A stretch of 64,000 nt of DNA from Flammula alnicola (lineage: Eukaryota; Basidiomycota; Agaricomycetes; Agaricales; Strophariaceae). A program made the translations under genes and the position numbers. The stretch is taken from NCBI GenBank assembly GCA_015499995.1, contig JADNRV010000023.1, positions 372,001-436,000 of the forward strand, given 5' to 3'. Of this stretch, positions 46,701 to 59,628 are shown piece by piece. The notes under the pieces were generated by a model, which was given only the letters and a program-made list of their open reading frames with translations, had not been told where the DNA came from and searched no databases. Numbering within the stretch: the stretch's first letter is position 1; each line of letters begins with the position of its first letter.

Positions 46701-48489
46701 ATTCAAGTACTCGGAAGTAATACCAGTAGCAGAGCAGCCTGTATATCTTTGGTCGGCCTCTTTGCGAGAATGACGCTGCGGCCTGGAATTCGAAGAGAAG
46801 TGGCTCGCGATCATTGCGTGGCATACGTGGCTTTAATTAGAGACCGTTCATCAGAACAAGCCTCACACGTTCCTATCCATAAGCATAAGTAAAACGGGTC
46901 AACGAGGGGGTAAGATATGACAAGTCTGTCTGCCTCGAGGGAATCGCGTGCTGAAAAAGTGGGGTGCTCCGTCAGAGGCCGCCTTGACAGAGCCTCGTGT
47001 CGTGAACGGTGCAATTACTGTCTAATGACAGGACTATCAAAAGAAACGACAGTGTTGGGGCCGCTGGGGTTGTTTTATTTCGATCAAGGGTATGTTAATT
47101 TTCGGCCACTCGGGTATTAAGGCAAATACAGATAGAAGTCATGAGTGCCCTAGAACGTGTGGAGACCTGGATGAAGGTGATAAGAGGACAACAACATCTA
47201 ATCCGAGGTGAAGATGGCTTCGGCTACTTCCGTGCCTGATCGACTCCCGAAAATAGCATGAACAAACACACATCGGCAGATTCGTTGTTCGACGACAAGC
47301 ATCGACACGAATTGAACTCGAACTTGCAAGCAATATTTGACTCTGAAAATCGCGGTATTTGGACCTTTCTGCACTCAGGATTTCATCTGGAACACACTAC
47401 GTTTTGGTGAAAACCTGGCCACAACAATGTTCTTTGGCCGTCTTTGGCGTACTGCACGAATCACGCGAAACATCTGATTTTTCATCTGGGCATCACTTGT
47501 ATTGTCACCTGCTGCCACACTAAATCACTGGCAATGATTGGCGTTTGTTCGGATGTGGAAGATATCACGCCTATCTTGCTTGCAAACACGACGCACTTCG
47601 GTAATGGAACACTATCAATTTGAACCATCCTTCGAGGCTCGGCACCAGGCAGACAAACATCGTAAGTTTTCTGTATCTACCATGTTTTTACCCATGTTCA
47701 AATTGTCAATCACCCAGGTCCGCTTAGCCAACTAGAATTCTCAAGACATTCTTGCAGTTGATCCTCAGACCTCAGGGTGCTATCTTTGAGCTGATCGGCA
47801 ATTGGAGTGCGCGAGATACCAACAATAACAAGGCTGTCAGCAGGCTTCAGCAGGCCGCTGCCGCCGTCCCCAACATGGCCATGTTGCGCCCATGTGACAT
47901 TTCCCCACACCGCTCTGCGACTCTGAGGTCGAGCTATAAATAGCCTGTATCTGGGAGGCCACCAACTCTAGCGCGCCTACCGACTTCGAATACCTCAATG
48001 AGTTCGTGATGTGTATTCCCTTACAATTCCTGAAAATATCCTAAAGCTGAAACAAAAAGGGCAAGACCGACAAACGCGACAGTGAAGCGTAGATTCTTCC
48101 ACTTCTCCACGGCCTAAAAACAACCTCCCTTCCCCACACTCGCTTCTTGAGAATCCATTTTGCCGGAGATGACGTCTCGTGGGGAAGTTCTAACTCCATG
48201 CATTTTTTATATGCCTCAAGATTGGACCCGTTATCAAAACTTTACCTGTCTAAGCCACTTTCCTAGCAATGTGACCTTCAGTAATTGGTGCACGGCATAT
48301 TGAACCCAAGCGGATATCGGTACGGCTAACATTTCTATGCCTTGCCAAACATGATAGGCCGATTCACTGGGGGTAGGATAAAGTACATATCCCCAGACGT
48401 ACAAACAGGAGGTGATTCGGACTTTGGGAGGTTCTTCTTGCCATCTCGTACTTGCCGCTCCTCGATTCTGTCGCTGAACTTCCGTCTCG
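43725..48489. other. gene-poor region, about 4.8 kb
   Basis: No gene is supported on either strand; open frames are short, overlapping and motif-free. A strong isolated TATA-like box, TATAAATAG, sits at about 47935-47943. It is too far (about 550 bp) from the transporter ATG at 48490 for a normal leader, unless there is a long 5' untranslated region. Small direct repeats (AAGGAGCTCC twice near 45362) are present. The region probably contains decayed transposon sequence. Confidence 0.35.
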
Positions 48490-51102
48490 ATGTCGACAAG
48501 CTTAGAAAAGCGGACGCCCTCTCCCACTGCCACCGATCCAGAAGCCTCTTCTGCTGTGGATGAAAAGTTGAAGACCGAGATCTACAATGCGGAGGTCGAC
48601 ACAAGTGGAGTAGACGAGAAGAAGTTGGTCCGGAAGATGGACCTCGCGCTCATTCCGTGGCTGTCGTTCCTGTACCTCCTGAGTTTCTTGGATCGTACTA
48701 GTATCGGAAAGTGAGTTTTTTGTATAGCTGGGGTTGACGTTCTTGTTGACCGATATGACTCTAGTGCAAAGGTAATGAGAGCGTCGTATTCTGATTTCGC
48801 GTGATTTATTTTGACAATGATTGTAGTTGTACAATCTCGAACATGACCTCCACATGACCGACAACCAATATCTATTATCCCTTACGGTTAGGCCGATTCT
48901 TGGGCCCTTCTTATGCTTACTAAACGACATCTCTAGATTTTTTTCTTCAGTTACGCAATCTTTGAAGTCCCTTCTAATGTCTTCCTGAAACGCCTCCGGC
49001 CTTCCATTTGGCTATCGCTCTTGATGTTCTTCTGGGGCATCATGATGGTATGAGTCGTTGTGTCGTCACGTCAGTATTACACGTCATTAACGACTTTATT
49101 TCCTTAGACCCTCCAAGGACTTGTTCACAACTTCCCCCAGCTTATGGGTGAGTAGAACGGCTTCTCTGCTCGTTAAGATATGCAGTTGACACACAGTGGC
49201 GTTAAGGGCTGAGATGGTTACTGGGTACATTTGAGGCTGGTTTGTTTCCTGGTGTCAACTACTATCTGTCGTGGTGCGTCGTGACCCAGGAGATTCTCAA
49301 GGTTTTACTGATTTGTCCTAGTTGGTACAAGCGTTCGGAATTCGGTCTACGAGCCGCGATTTTCTTCTCTGCAGCTACGGTTTCAGGTGCATTTGGTGGT
49401 TTACTTGCAGTACGTTCACTCTTCGATATGTTGATATGGCAAATCGTCACCATTTACACAGGCCGCTATATCAAACATGGCTGGTGTGGGTGGAAAGCCG
49501 GCTTGGGCCTGGATTTTCAGTTCGTCCTCTTTTTTTCCACCCATTATATCTAGCATCTCAAGCCATTATGCACCAGTCTTGGAAGGATTAATCACAGTTA
49601 TCGCTGGCATTGCATCATTCTGGATCATCCAGGACTTCCCCGATACTGCGAAGTTCCTCACAGAAGAAGAAAGGACCCTTGTAATTCGTCGTTTGCAGAG
49701 TGATGATCAGTTCAGTGCAGAGGGAGAGAAGTTTAAGATGAAATACATCTTCATGAGCTTGAAGGACTGGAAAACATACGTCGGAAGTGAGATGGCGGAC
49801 CTGTGCCAATGTGGTTTTCATGCTGACCATGTCTTCCCTTTCACGCAGTGTTTGTCTATATGGGGGCCGACATGCCTCTCTATGCGTTTTCTCTGTTCTT
49901 GCCCAGTATCATCAATCAAGTACGTCATTTATTTCCGTGAGCTAAACTGAGATGCTAAAAAAAATATTCAGCTTGGTATGGACTATTTCGACTTCGTATT
50001 TTATTTTTCTTGTTGAATGGGGTTCCGTTCAGGATTTACGGCCACCCCGGCAAACCTCTTGACTGTCCCTGTCTATGTCTTTGCCTGTATTATCACTTGC
50101 GGCGTTGGATTCCTTGCGGATCGTTGGGGCCAACGAGGCTATTTCAATCTGTGAGCCTCATGTTTAGATGATCTCGCTTTTGAACTCAACCTGTACTAGT
50201 GGGTTCTTATGCTTAGGTCAGAATCATTCCTTCTGTTACATGCTATTCATCTTCTGACAGCCTGTAAATTTAGGCGCGATCGGTTATATTATTCTCATTT
50301 CTTCTAGAAATGCTGCGCTATCATATTTCGCCGTATATATGGCCACTTGGTGAGTCCTTGCTGTCTGAGATCGCGAATTTTCCATTGACTCAAAATTTAG
50401 CGGAATATATCCCATCATACGTGAGTCGATTTTATTACAAAATGAAAGAATCTTTGTATTAATGAAGCCTTTTCCTAAGCTAATACCATGTGGGTTAACT
50501 CAGCCGATGCCCTTATTTCATCCGCTTATGATTATTCCTATTTCCCAGATCATGGGTTTCTAATAATGTTGAAGGATCATACAAACGAAGTGTATCGTTG
50601 GCGATGGTCATTGGATTGTAGGTCTTTTCAAGCTACATGCCATAAATGGGGAGATCTAACACGTATCTATCTGCCTATAGTGGAAATATCAACGGGGCAG
50701 TAAGCTCGAACGTTGTGAGTGCAGATTTCCTTGTAGCCTAGCGCAAACCATGTCTCAGGTATATTGCAAAACAGTATCGCGCGAGGGACAAACCATGGTA
50801 TCCACTAGGACACGGTAATTTTTTTTAGCAATTCTCCTCGTCTATATTATACGTTCTAAAGACTTAACGTGGTAGGTCTCGTCCTGCTGTATATCGGCAT
50901 AGGCCTCGCTGCAACGACTACCTACCTCCTTCTCTTGAAGCGGGAAAATGCACGACGTGAAAGAGGGGAGAGAAATGAAATCATCGACGATCTACCGGAA
51001 ACTCATATCGCAGGAAACGAGAAGAACGGACGCTTCACAACTGTCAACGAGGCGAAGAGAGAAAAGGGTGATAACTGGAGTGGATACCGGTACACTATTT
51101 GA
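48490..51102 (+). CDS. MFS transporter, Dal5/TNA1-like anion:cation symporter
   Basis: A 12-helix major facilitator of the allantoate/nicotinate permease group, probably importing an organic anion such as nicotinate, allantoate or a related vitamin. ATG at 48490; the N-terminal loop ends VRKMDLALIPWLSFLYLLSFLDRTSIGNAK, typical of the family. Motifs that follow across more than ten short introns include FEVPSNVFLKRLRPSIWL, WGIMMTLQGLVHNF, RWLLGTFEAGLFPGVNYYLS, WYKRSEFGLRAAIFFSAA, and LEGLITVIAGI before the conserved linker DFPDTAKFLTEEER. The second half gives LTVPVYVFACI, FLADRWGQRGYFNL, and YPLGHGLVLLYIGIGL, ending in a charged cytosolic tail at 51102. The substrate cannot be assigned from sequence; the linker resembles nicotinic acid transporters. 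Confidence 0.85.
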
Positions 51103-52395
51103 ACGTTTGACGGGATGCTTTAAAGATCAGAAAATTCTATGCGCCAGATCTGTAGTTTATGCCTGAATTTCTATTTGTCAGGAATTATTTGAGCAATGCA
51201 TGTAGCATTTAAAAAAGTCCCTCATTCTCGTCAAGTCCTCAGACGTTGTATGCATACAAATTGCTATGCGCGCTGGGTGCCAGGATCCATCAATCATAAC
51301 GGCTGCCTTCCTGTTCGGGCCATTTTCGTTTCATCACACGGTGAGTTATTTAATTTTCGGGGTCCCTGTCCACTGTCCAGGTCGACTTGCCAACCAAATT
51401 GCAATGCCCCTCCTTTTATTAAAAACTTTTACGTGTTCCGTCGGCATTCATTGGACTCGATGTCGGATGAACCATCTCCTAGCCTGTCTCTTTCCCCCTG
51501 CGTTCATCTTCCTTGCCGTCTGAAATGCTTACACTTACTGAAATTCGCTTCACTCTTTCTATTCAGGAATATTTCCTGCTGCCAGTGGAACGAATAGTCG
51601 CCTAACATAGTCCACCTTGGGTGCCACCAATTGCCCATTGAAGGCGTGAGGGCGGTTTTCGGGGCTCGCTGCGCCTAACCGATGTGCCGACGCCTGTCGA
51701 TGTGCCATCGATCTCTGGCGGTGTACAATTCCTTCCGAAAGCGCGACCACCCTGAAGGACTCCCTCACGTTGCCTTTTTTCGAGTCGGCATTTAGACTCT
51801 ATAATCAATCAAGTGGATGGCTAAGTGGATGGCTAAGAGGGTGGCAGATGGGTCATGCAACAATCCATGTGAGCCGCCTTCAATTGAAAGGTCGTGAAAT
51901 TTTAAGATGGGCGTTTGGTTAATCTTATTTAATCCGAACATAGAGGATGTCCGTGGTGGAACAACAACAATAATATCTTGTTATTTACTCAACCTCGAAA
52001 TCGGACCTCTGCCGTGAGGCTTCGTGTCCAAGGCCCCGGATTGAGATTCAATGTGACATTGTGAGTACATTAACGAGGTCAACTCCAGCAGAATGTGCGC
52101 CGGTACCGGTAGAGAACAAACTGCGGAATATATAGGTTTTGGCTTATCAGGTGGGGAGGACAGGGAAACAACCAGTCCTCCCTGCGCGATCGGGCTCAGG
52201 GCAATCAGGACACCCCTTCTGGAGCGCTCAGCATTGATCACCCTGAACATTCTTTGTTTTGCGAGAAAATAAAAGGGCAGGAAGGGACACCTCAAACTTC
52301 CCCATAATCTTCTTTCAATCCTTCCTCCGTGTCCAGTTCATTTTCATCGATCCCAACCCGACCAAACCATTTCCCACTTACTTTTAGCCTGCTTC
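51103..52395. other. intergenic stretch, no gene recognised
   Basis: About 1.3 kb without a supported gene. An A/T-rich box (AATAAAAG near 52269) precedes the secreted protein start by about 125 bp and may be its TATA element. Confidence 0.4.
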
Positions 52396-53261
52396 ATGTC
52401 GCCTTCACTTGTTCTTACCCTTGCACTTGCCGCCTCAGCCCTAGCGGCTCCTCGATTTCTTCCCAAGCCATCTGGCTGTGCATCTCCCGCTTCCGGAAAA
52501 CACACTTGCGCTATCAACGCTACGCTAACGGTTCCCGCCAACCAAACCGTACTAGCGGCTCCAAGCACCGCGCCTTCCTATGTGTTGCTCGGCGTCGGAT
52601 ACCAAAACTATACCTGCTCAACGGCTGGTGTATATACGTTTGTTTATTTCTCCGCACAGTATCTGCAAGATTCTAACCCAGTCACAGATCCGTCGGTGCT
52701 GTAGCGGACTTATATGACATTTCGTGTCTGTCCAGCGTACCTGCGGTGTTCACCAACATCCAGGACGAGGCTTACAGATTATGGCAATCTCTTCCAACCT
52801 CTCCTAAGACCCTTCCCGCTGCCAATGGTTACCCACTCATGGGCTCCCATTTCTTTGCGACCTCTCCCTCGGGCACGGGTATCAGCCCTGTCTGGGACTT
52901 CCGAGGCGCCAGCGCAAAGGGCAACCCCGATGCGTTTGTTCTTGCTGCCAAGATCGGCGACTTACCCGCACCTACTGGTGCGCAGGATGTGGACTGGCTC
53001 CAGCTGAAGTCTGTCGAAGGCTCTCTGGCAACCCAAATCTACCGCACGGATACCCGAGGAGGAACCGCACCTACTTCGGTATGCATATCCGTCGTCGACA
53101 TCAATGTTTGCAAGTACTAAGTATTCTGTAGTGCACTCCCGGATCTGCGCTTATTTCATTGAAATATGTTGCCAAATACTGTGAGCCATTTTCTTTACTG
53201 CTTATCCTTCGTCCGACTCATTGAGATCGTAGGGCTATACGGAGGAACCGTCAAGGAGTAG
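52396..53261 (+). CDS. secreted DUF3455 family protein
   Basis: ATG at 52396 opens a signal peptide (SLVLTLALAASALAAP), followed by a short Cys-containing stretch. The DUF3455 core then reads LGVGYQNYTCS, and after an intron AVADLYDISC, MGSHFF, SPVWDFRG, QDVDWLQLKSVEG and IYRTDTRGGTAPTS. The last two exons give a Cys-Pro-Gly segment, SLKYVAKYW and LYGGTVKE, with the stop at 53261. The family is common in secreted proteins of fungi and some bacteria; its biochemical role is not established. About 240 residues, normal for the family. The final exon begins after an intron of about 60 nt ending in TAG near 53232. Confidence 0.88.
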
Positions 53262-54360
53262 GACGTCTATGTCACGGACCTTATGTTTCTTGGAGTTATT
53301 ACTTCTTCTTTGCACTGGTCATGCGCCGTACATTCCTTAATTTTCCATCGAGTTATGGATATTTATTATTACTTAATAGTGCTGCGAGCAACACAATATT
53401 TTTGGAAAGAAAATGACTAAATTTGTGGGAAAGCAGATTTGCTTTTTGAGGTGGTACAGGTGAATCATGACAGATACTATAGCAAAGAGGGCGGGAAAAA
53501 CAAGGAATGAGAAGAGAGCGTCGAAGGCTCAAAGAAGTCTGAAAAGCACATGTTCGCAGTCCGACTGCCATACCTCGACACATTGACCCTTGAAGTTTCC
53601 CAAGCCGCCCACGGCAACATTATCCATTCTCGCATGTCATGAAACACAGATCGGGGTTACGCTCATGCCTTTAAGCGAAAGCGCTTAAACGACCTAATCT
53701 CTTTTCAGTCAAGTGTTTCAAGGTCATCAAGGGCTAACGTTTAACTTTATTGGAAATAGTGATTCAGACAAAGCGTCTCATTATCCAAGCTCGCCGACAA
53801 CATTAAGCTCGTTTGTTCACGCGGCGAGACATGGCGGCAATGCTGGTGCCGATAGGTTTCTTTAATCAGGAGAAAGGACTCGCAACCTTCTGCATACTAC
53901 TAGCACATCATCATGACGTCATGTTTAAACAGTTTGCCGCCCACACATCGTTCGTGGGAGGTTTACACCGCTACACTGCGATGCCAAATAGTGTGGGGGA
54001 GCTCAGTTCCGCCCTGGAGGCTTCGTTTCTTCAGGTCCTCCTCCGTTTGGCTTGTTGACGCTTAAAAAAAGTATTCGGGATAACATTGTTGGCTTGAATG
54101 ATCAATCTAGCAATCCATGCGACATTCAGGTATGTAGCGCTAAATATCTCGTCTGTGACAACATAGTAGCTGATAATGCGATACTGTATGCTACTGTATG
54201 TGAAGGTGTGAAACAGAAAGTCATTGCAAACCTCGTCGAAGTTGAAATAAAGCACACATTCATCGATAGTGGGCGGTAATCGATCAAAGTTCCTCTCGTC
54301 AACTCACTATCACAGGCCTCATCTCTCACTCGCTGTTAGTGCATTTTAAATCAAAAATCC
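53262..54360. other. intergenic stretch, no gene recognised
   Basis: About 1.1 kb with no supported gene on either strand. Confidence 0.4.
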
Positions 54361-55484
54361 ATGGACGAGGAAACATATTCCAAAGACTTCTATTGGCCTA
54401 ACGTGTTTTTCAAGGTTGGTGGCTACTTTTCGGTGTCAGTCCATCCTCAATCGTCCCTTATCATTATCGAATTACCGTGACGGCCAGGTCGAAGACAAGC
54501 TCTTTTGTGTCCCTCGATGCGAGTTCGAACAATCGTCCGAAGTCTTTGCGGATATGTTTCTCCTACCTTCTGGACCTGCAGTGAACAGCGAAGGTCAGGA
54601 TAAAGAACACCCCATTGTGCTTCAAGGATACAAGAAGGATGAATTTGCTTGCTTGTTGAAAGTGATGTATCCCACGTACGCCCTATCTCTTCTGATATCC
54701 TCCATGTAACTTGACGTTTCTTGCCTCTGGACTTCAGAGCCAGATCTCTGATTTCTGGTACAAAACTAGACCTGTGTTTGAAGAAGGAGGAATGGGTGAG
54801 TGTGTTGAAATTATCCACGATCTGGAATATGAAGGAGGTCGGTCAAAAGGACGTTTCCTCGACTATTGAATCAACTAATGCTTGATATTTATCGACTAGA
54901 TCAGGGAGTACGCCATACATAGGTTGTCAACCGACGTAGTCTTACCGCCTATCGAGAAGATCCAGCTAGCGAGAGCAAATAAAGTCGCCAGGTGGTTGGA
55001 TGAAGGAGTCACCGGCTTGGTGGGTGGTGACCACAGGTTAACACTCGAGGAGCTTGCTACCCTTGGATGGGAAACCGCCGCTCTGATTCTCTGGATCAGG
55101 GAAAATTCGAATCTTTCTGTAAACGGCTCAAGGACTCTCCGTTTCGGAAAAGAGACGATCAAGTGTGCATTTTGCTCATCCTCGGAGAGTCTCATGAATG
55201 GCAGCCATAATTGCTACAGCTGTAGGCGCGCCCTGCCTTCAGACGAAGAATTTACCTACTCTGGCAATTCTTCGCCCTCAGGAACCGCTGATCGTCTAGT
55301 CGCGCTCAATGCAATAGCGTGCAGCACATGTGGAGGGAAGGCGTTCTACTCAAGTGCTGTCCACTGCCACTCTTGCTCACGCACCACTGGTTCCAGTCAC
55401 CATGTTAGAATCACCCCATCAACCAAGATGATCAAGGAGGTCTTTGGAGAGGAGATCAAGGACCTTGCCATGTCCGTCGCGTAG
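54361..55484 (+). CDS. BTB/POZ protein with two CxxC pairs
   Basis: ATG at 54361; the short first exon MDEETYSKDFYWPNVFFK splices to VEDKLFCVPRCEFEQSS, followed by FADMFLLPSG, HPIVLQGYKKDEFACLLKVMYPT (BTB fold), and after two more introns the BACK-like helix WNMKEIREYAIHRL. The C-terminal part of the last exon has paired cysteines: KCAFCS with NCYSC about 25 residues on, then CSTCGG with CHSC about 15 residues on. These are positioned as possible zinc ligands, an unusual addition to this BTB family. The protein ends DLAMSVA at 55484, about 310 residues. The frame is intact across four exons. The function is unknown; a Cul3-type adaptor role is conceivable. Confidence 0.82.
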
Positions 55485-56114
55485 TTTGTTACAACTTACG
55501 TGCTCGTAGAAGTTCCATGTGATCCATTCTAGGCTGGAAGATGTCATTAATGGTCCTTTTCTATTCATTCCAAAGTCCTTCATCCTCGTCGATACTCGTC
55601 TTACTACTAGCTTTTGTATCTGGATCTGTCAATTCCTCACATCATTCACCGTTGTCATTCAGTGACTCTAAGGGAAATAAAGGGCTTCCGATTTCTGCAT
55701 GTCTCCGGTGAGCTGAACGAAAAGTTCGACTCTCGATTCTTAAATTTTCCTGGAGACTTGACCGAACTGAAGGTCGGCATTGCTAGACATATGTACACTA
55801 ATTCACTGAAGTGGATGACGAACGGACGCTGGTGACGAGAAGGAATTGGGAAAGGTGTTCCTATCGGATGTTAATGTGGGCGATATCTTTCCAGATCGTA
55901 CCTGGCCATTTCTATAAGTCCATATTTTGACCATCAATATACGGACAAATATGTCTAGGTTCTGCGCGAGTCAATGAGCAGCAATGAAGGTCGAGAGGTG
56001 TGAAAACCTTGCAATTCGACGACGGAAAGGGGTGGAAGGACAGCAGTAACAGTATACGCACTTAGCTACATAGCTCTTTCGTGGTACATAGTGCACAGTT
56101 ACAGACCTCGGAAC
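55485..56114. other. intergenic stretch left of the hAT element
   Basis: No supported gene; the sequence runs into the left target-site duplication CTCGGAAC at 56107-56114. Confidence 0.45.
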
Positions 56115-59100
56115 CAGTGGTGTCACTGACCCGGGTCATGACCGGTCTTGACCCGGTCGGGTCAAAAGAAGCATTTTGACCCCATAAAAATCCAGACCCG
56201 GTCAAGAAGGGGTCATGGGAAACCGGCATACGAGCTTCCGAATGCCGGCTGACCTGCCCATCCGCCTGTTCTGTTCTTGTCAGTCAGCTCAATCAGTTCA
56301 GCTCATTCATTTCAAGATATATCAATTAGTTACTGTAGCTGCCAAGAATATGAGTGCTCTGAAGGAATAAATGTGAAATAAGCGACCAAATGAACACCAA
56401 AAAACATCAAGATGTAAGAAGTTTTAAGACGAGAATCTGAGATCAGTTGACACGAGACGACGTTGCCGTCGACGCAGAGTTTCCACCAAAAACACTCTCA
56501 TGCGCTCGCAGCTCCTCTTCGAGGTTCTTTTTACTTCCTGGCCAATAAAACTCGAGACCTTCCTCTGGGCGAATCGTAAAGTTGAATAACTCCGAGAGTG
56601 GGATTTGTGTCTTGTGGTTTCTCGAAGTCGATGGACGACGTGTAGCTTGCTGAACACCGTTAACGGGTATTGTTGTAGGCTCGGATAGGGTAGGCATGAT
56701 GTAGGGTGGGAAGTTATCGTCGTCATCCTCTTGGTTTGATAGTTCTACCTGCCGGAAGAGACCTTCTGCATACTGTTGAAAATCAGTCGGATCGACGTGT
56801 TCGGAGGTATCAGTCGAAGTCGATGTTAATGGCTGGTCCTCCTCCGTAATTTCTTCGAACTTTCTTTTCTTCCGATTGCGAGCAAGACCCAGCTCACAAT
56901 CCTCGCGTTTGATTTGCATTCCCACCACTGCCATGTTGTGAACCTTCTTCGGGTCCAGCTTATTGCGACGCTTTGTGTGAGTGACACCAAAGCTACTGAA
57001 GACACGTTCGCACCCGGCAGAGTTGGCGACGACCGAGAAGATGTGGATAGCAAGCTTGACGATGGCGTTTCGGCCATGATTAACATCCTTGTCCAGGCGA
57101 GACCAGATCAACCGCAGGTCAAGTGGGGCGTCCTAATTCACATAAATACGAAAATAGGTGAAAGAGGGAGAAGGAACACACCTCTGCTGCAAACTTGGAT
57201 TTCATCAACTCCAGGCCCATCCTTTCGTCAGAAAACTCTGCATGTTTCAACCGATAATCCTCGAAAGCAGCAAGAAAATCCAGGTCAGCCTTACGGCGCA
57301 TCACACGCTCGTAGACTCGCTCCAGGATTGCATAAAGGTCAATATCAGTGAGTGATGCCTTGTTAAGCAGTGACCCTCGGATGAATGGGTTGAGAAACAC
57401 AGCCGTGATGAAAACATCTTGATCTGCCTTCTTCCATCGCTTTTCGAGGCTTGCGAGGACGCCAAGGCGGAGATCTTCATCGAATTCGAGGTTCTGAGAA
57501 AAAATGCGGACCAAGTTGCCGAGCATGAGGAGGACATGGTCGAGGCGCGTATGCGATGCCTGGGCGACGTTGGCTGCGATTGCGAGTGGTTCGAGAATTT
57601 TCTGTATTCTGATCACAGGTAAGCCCCTTGTTACATATCATCAAAATTTCACTTACTTTCCCAATCGATGCCAAAGGGACTCGTCCCGAACTAATGCGCA
57701 GATATTCCTCGCCTTCTCCTGTAATTCCTGCTTAGTCCCCGCGCAAGTGATGAGCCTGTCCTCATTTCGTGTCCAACAGATCTGCAGTGGCTGCTTCAAT
57801 TTGAGGTAACGGGTAATGGCGTGGTAGTGGGCTGTCCAACGAGTGATAGCAGGAAGAATCAAGGCCCAAAATGATCCTTCGAAGGTGAGGATTTGCTCCG
57901 TCTGAAGGAGTGCGAGGGCAGTGCTGTGATTGTTGAACCACTTGATGACTTCCAAGGCATGATTGATGTCTTCGGTCACAGCTCGTCGGATAACGAGAAA
58001 ATCGCCCACGACAAGGTTGATCTGATGCGCCCAACACAAAATAACAATCAGCCAGTCGAAGAGGCCCTGAAGCAATCGCCGCATCTTCTTTCCATCGGGT
58101 CCGTCGTCTGTGCACCAGCCGATGAGCTGGGTTCCGAATTTTTCTTCCATTAACTTCTTGTCTTCCAGTACGTGCTTGAGTAGCTGGTCTCCAGTCTTAG
58201 CTTCACGCGTAACATCATGCGTTTGTACCAGGTATGGCTGATGCAAATGTGAGTCTTATCGCTTCACCTGCAGTTATAATGATTTGACTTACTTCATATT
58301 CGACGCTCATCATTGTCGATACCACGGATGATTTGGCCACATTTTTGAAACCGTCGCATTGCCCAGTTGCCAGCTTTCCGCGAACTTTGCTGATTACCTC
58401 GTTCTCAACCCGTTGCACCTCTTGATCCAGAACTCGGCCAGACAAAATTCGCCGATCTTCCACAACGACCTCTGGCCCAACCCACTTATGGATAAACCTA
58501 TGAAGTGAGGGATTTTCGGCTGCAACCCAAGCTGTGTTCAAGGCAATTAGCAGCTTGCAGAGGTCGGCCGAGAATTCTTCTTGGAGCTGGGATGCAGAAA
58601 GTGTGCGCGTGAGGTATTGTATTCCACCTGGTGACGCCCCGTGAAGAGACTTGGATCTTTTGACGGGCCGCGAAGAGTTTTGGGTGCTAAGTGGAACTGG
58701 TGTCACCGTGGACGAGACACGAAGAGATGTCGAAGGAGAAGGAGGAGAAATGTTGTTGGTTGGGGCGGCCGAGGGTTTACAGGTCAAGATAATAAGGGTA
58801 CGATCGTCGGTTGAAATAAATTTGCATGTCTTGATGTGGGCTAACATGCGTTCAGCTTTTCCACAAACAGGAGCAACATTCTCTAAGGCTAAATCTCGTG
58901 TAAGTCTTGCTTTCTCTGAATCTTCAATTTCGAGTGACAAACCGGATTTCTGTAGATCTTCTTGACTTCGTACGGCCAACAGTTGACCAGCCCTGGTTTT
59001 CACGGCGTCGGATTCAGCAAGGATGTACATGTTCCCCTTGAGGCAGGCCTTGCACCACGCTGCTTTGTTGGTCTGATTCGTCTTGTATTTCGTTTCGTTG

Positions 59101-59440
59101 CGATAGAAATATTGCCAGAGGAATTGTATGATAGTAGTCATTATGAGATGCGTAGCAACTTGGGGGATTTTACTTGAAAGAAATATACAGACGAAAAACT
59201 CATTAAAGCCCTATTTTCCTATACTTCGAAGCAATGAAGCCCGCGACACGACACCCAGTAGGATATATCTTTCCGTCTCATTATAACTTCGCGAATTAAA
59301 AAGATGTCGCGGCTGTAGGCCTACACGTGATTTTGACCCCTTTGACCTCCGTTGACTTAGGACCTGACCGAGTCAAAATGATTTGACCCGAAATCCGGCC
59401 TGACCTTCTTGACCGGGTCAAGAAGGTCAAGACACCACTG
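56115..59440. mobile_element. complete hAT DNA transposon, apparently autonomous
   Basis: A 3,326-bp element with perfect 10-bp terminal inverted repeats CAGTGGTGTC / GACACCACTG and a perfect 8-bp target-site duplication CTCGGAAC (56107-56114 and 59441-59448). Both ends carry subterminal clusters of GACCCGG/CCGGGTC-type repeats, likely transposase-binding sites. It encodes a transposase with uninterrupted exons on the minus strand. The clean borders suggest a recent insertion. Confidence 0.95.
56443..59141 (-). CDS. hAT family transposase
   Basis: Cut-and-paste transposase encoded by the surrounding element, four exons. The N-terminus (from 59141) has a BED-type zinc-finger arrangement: aromatic W-C-K-A-C followed by MLAHIKTC. 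Exon 2 starts PYLVQTHDVT after a 55-nt intron and contains WCTDDGPDGKKMRRLL with a conserved acidic residue, CWAHQINLVVGD, and the R-W motif ITRWTAHYHAI. The C-terminal exon (from about 57132) carries the hAT dimerisation region, IFSVVANSAGCERVFSSFG followed by KRRNKLDPKKVHNM, and ends after an acidic, disordered tail at 56443. All splice joins keep the frame with no stop, unlike several host genes here. About 840 residues. Confidence 0.93.
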
Positions 59441-59628
59441 CTCGGAACGTCTAAAGCGGTACCAAGTTGCTTGCCTTTTTGGTCGAAATTCTCAGGTTAT
59501 TCTGCAAATCGACTATCATTTGATTTGTAAGGTCTGTTTTAAGAGCATTCTGCTGCGCTACGATCTCTTACATCCCTTTACATCGATCAACCCCAATACT
59601 AGTAGCACCCTAGCAAAATTGAAACATC

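Noticed and set aside
46468..46824. Minus-strand frame of 118 codons in the gene-poor region
   Set aside because: No recognisable motif; length within chance expectation.
56115..59440. Possibility that the hAT element interrupts a host gene
   Set aside because: Flanks 55485-56106 and 59449-59628 do not join into a reading frame with each other, so it looks intergenic.
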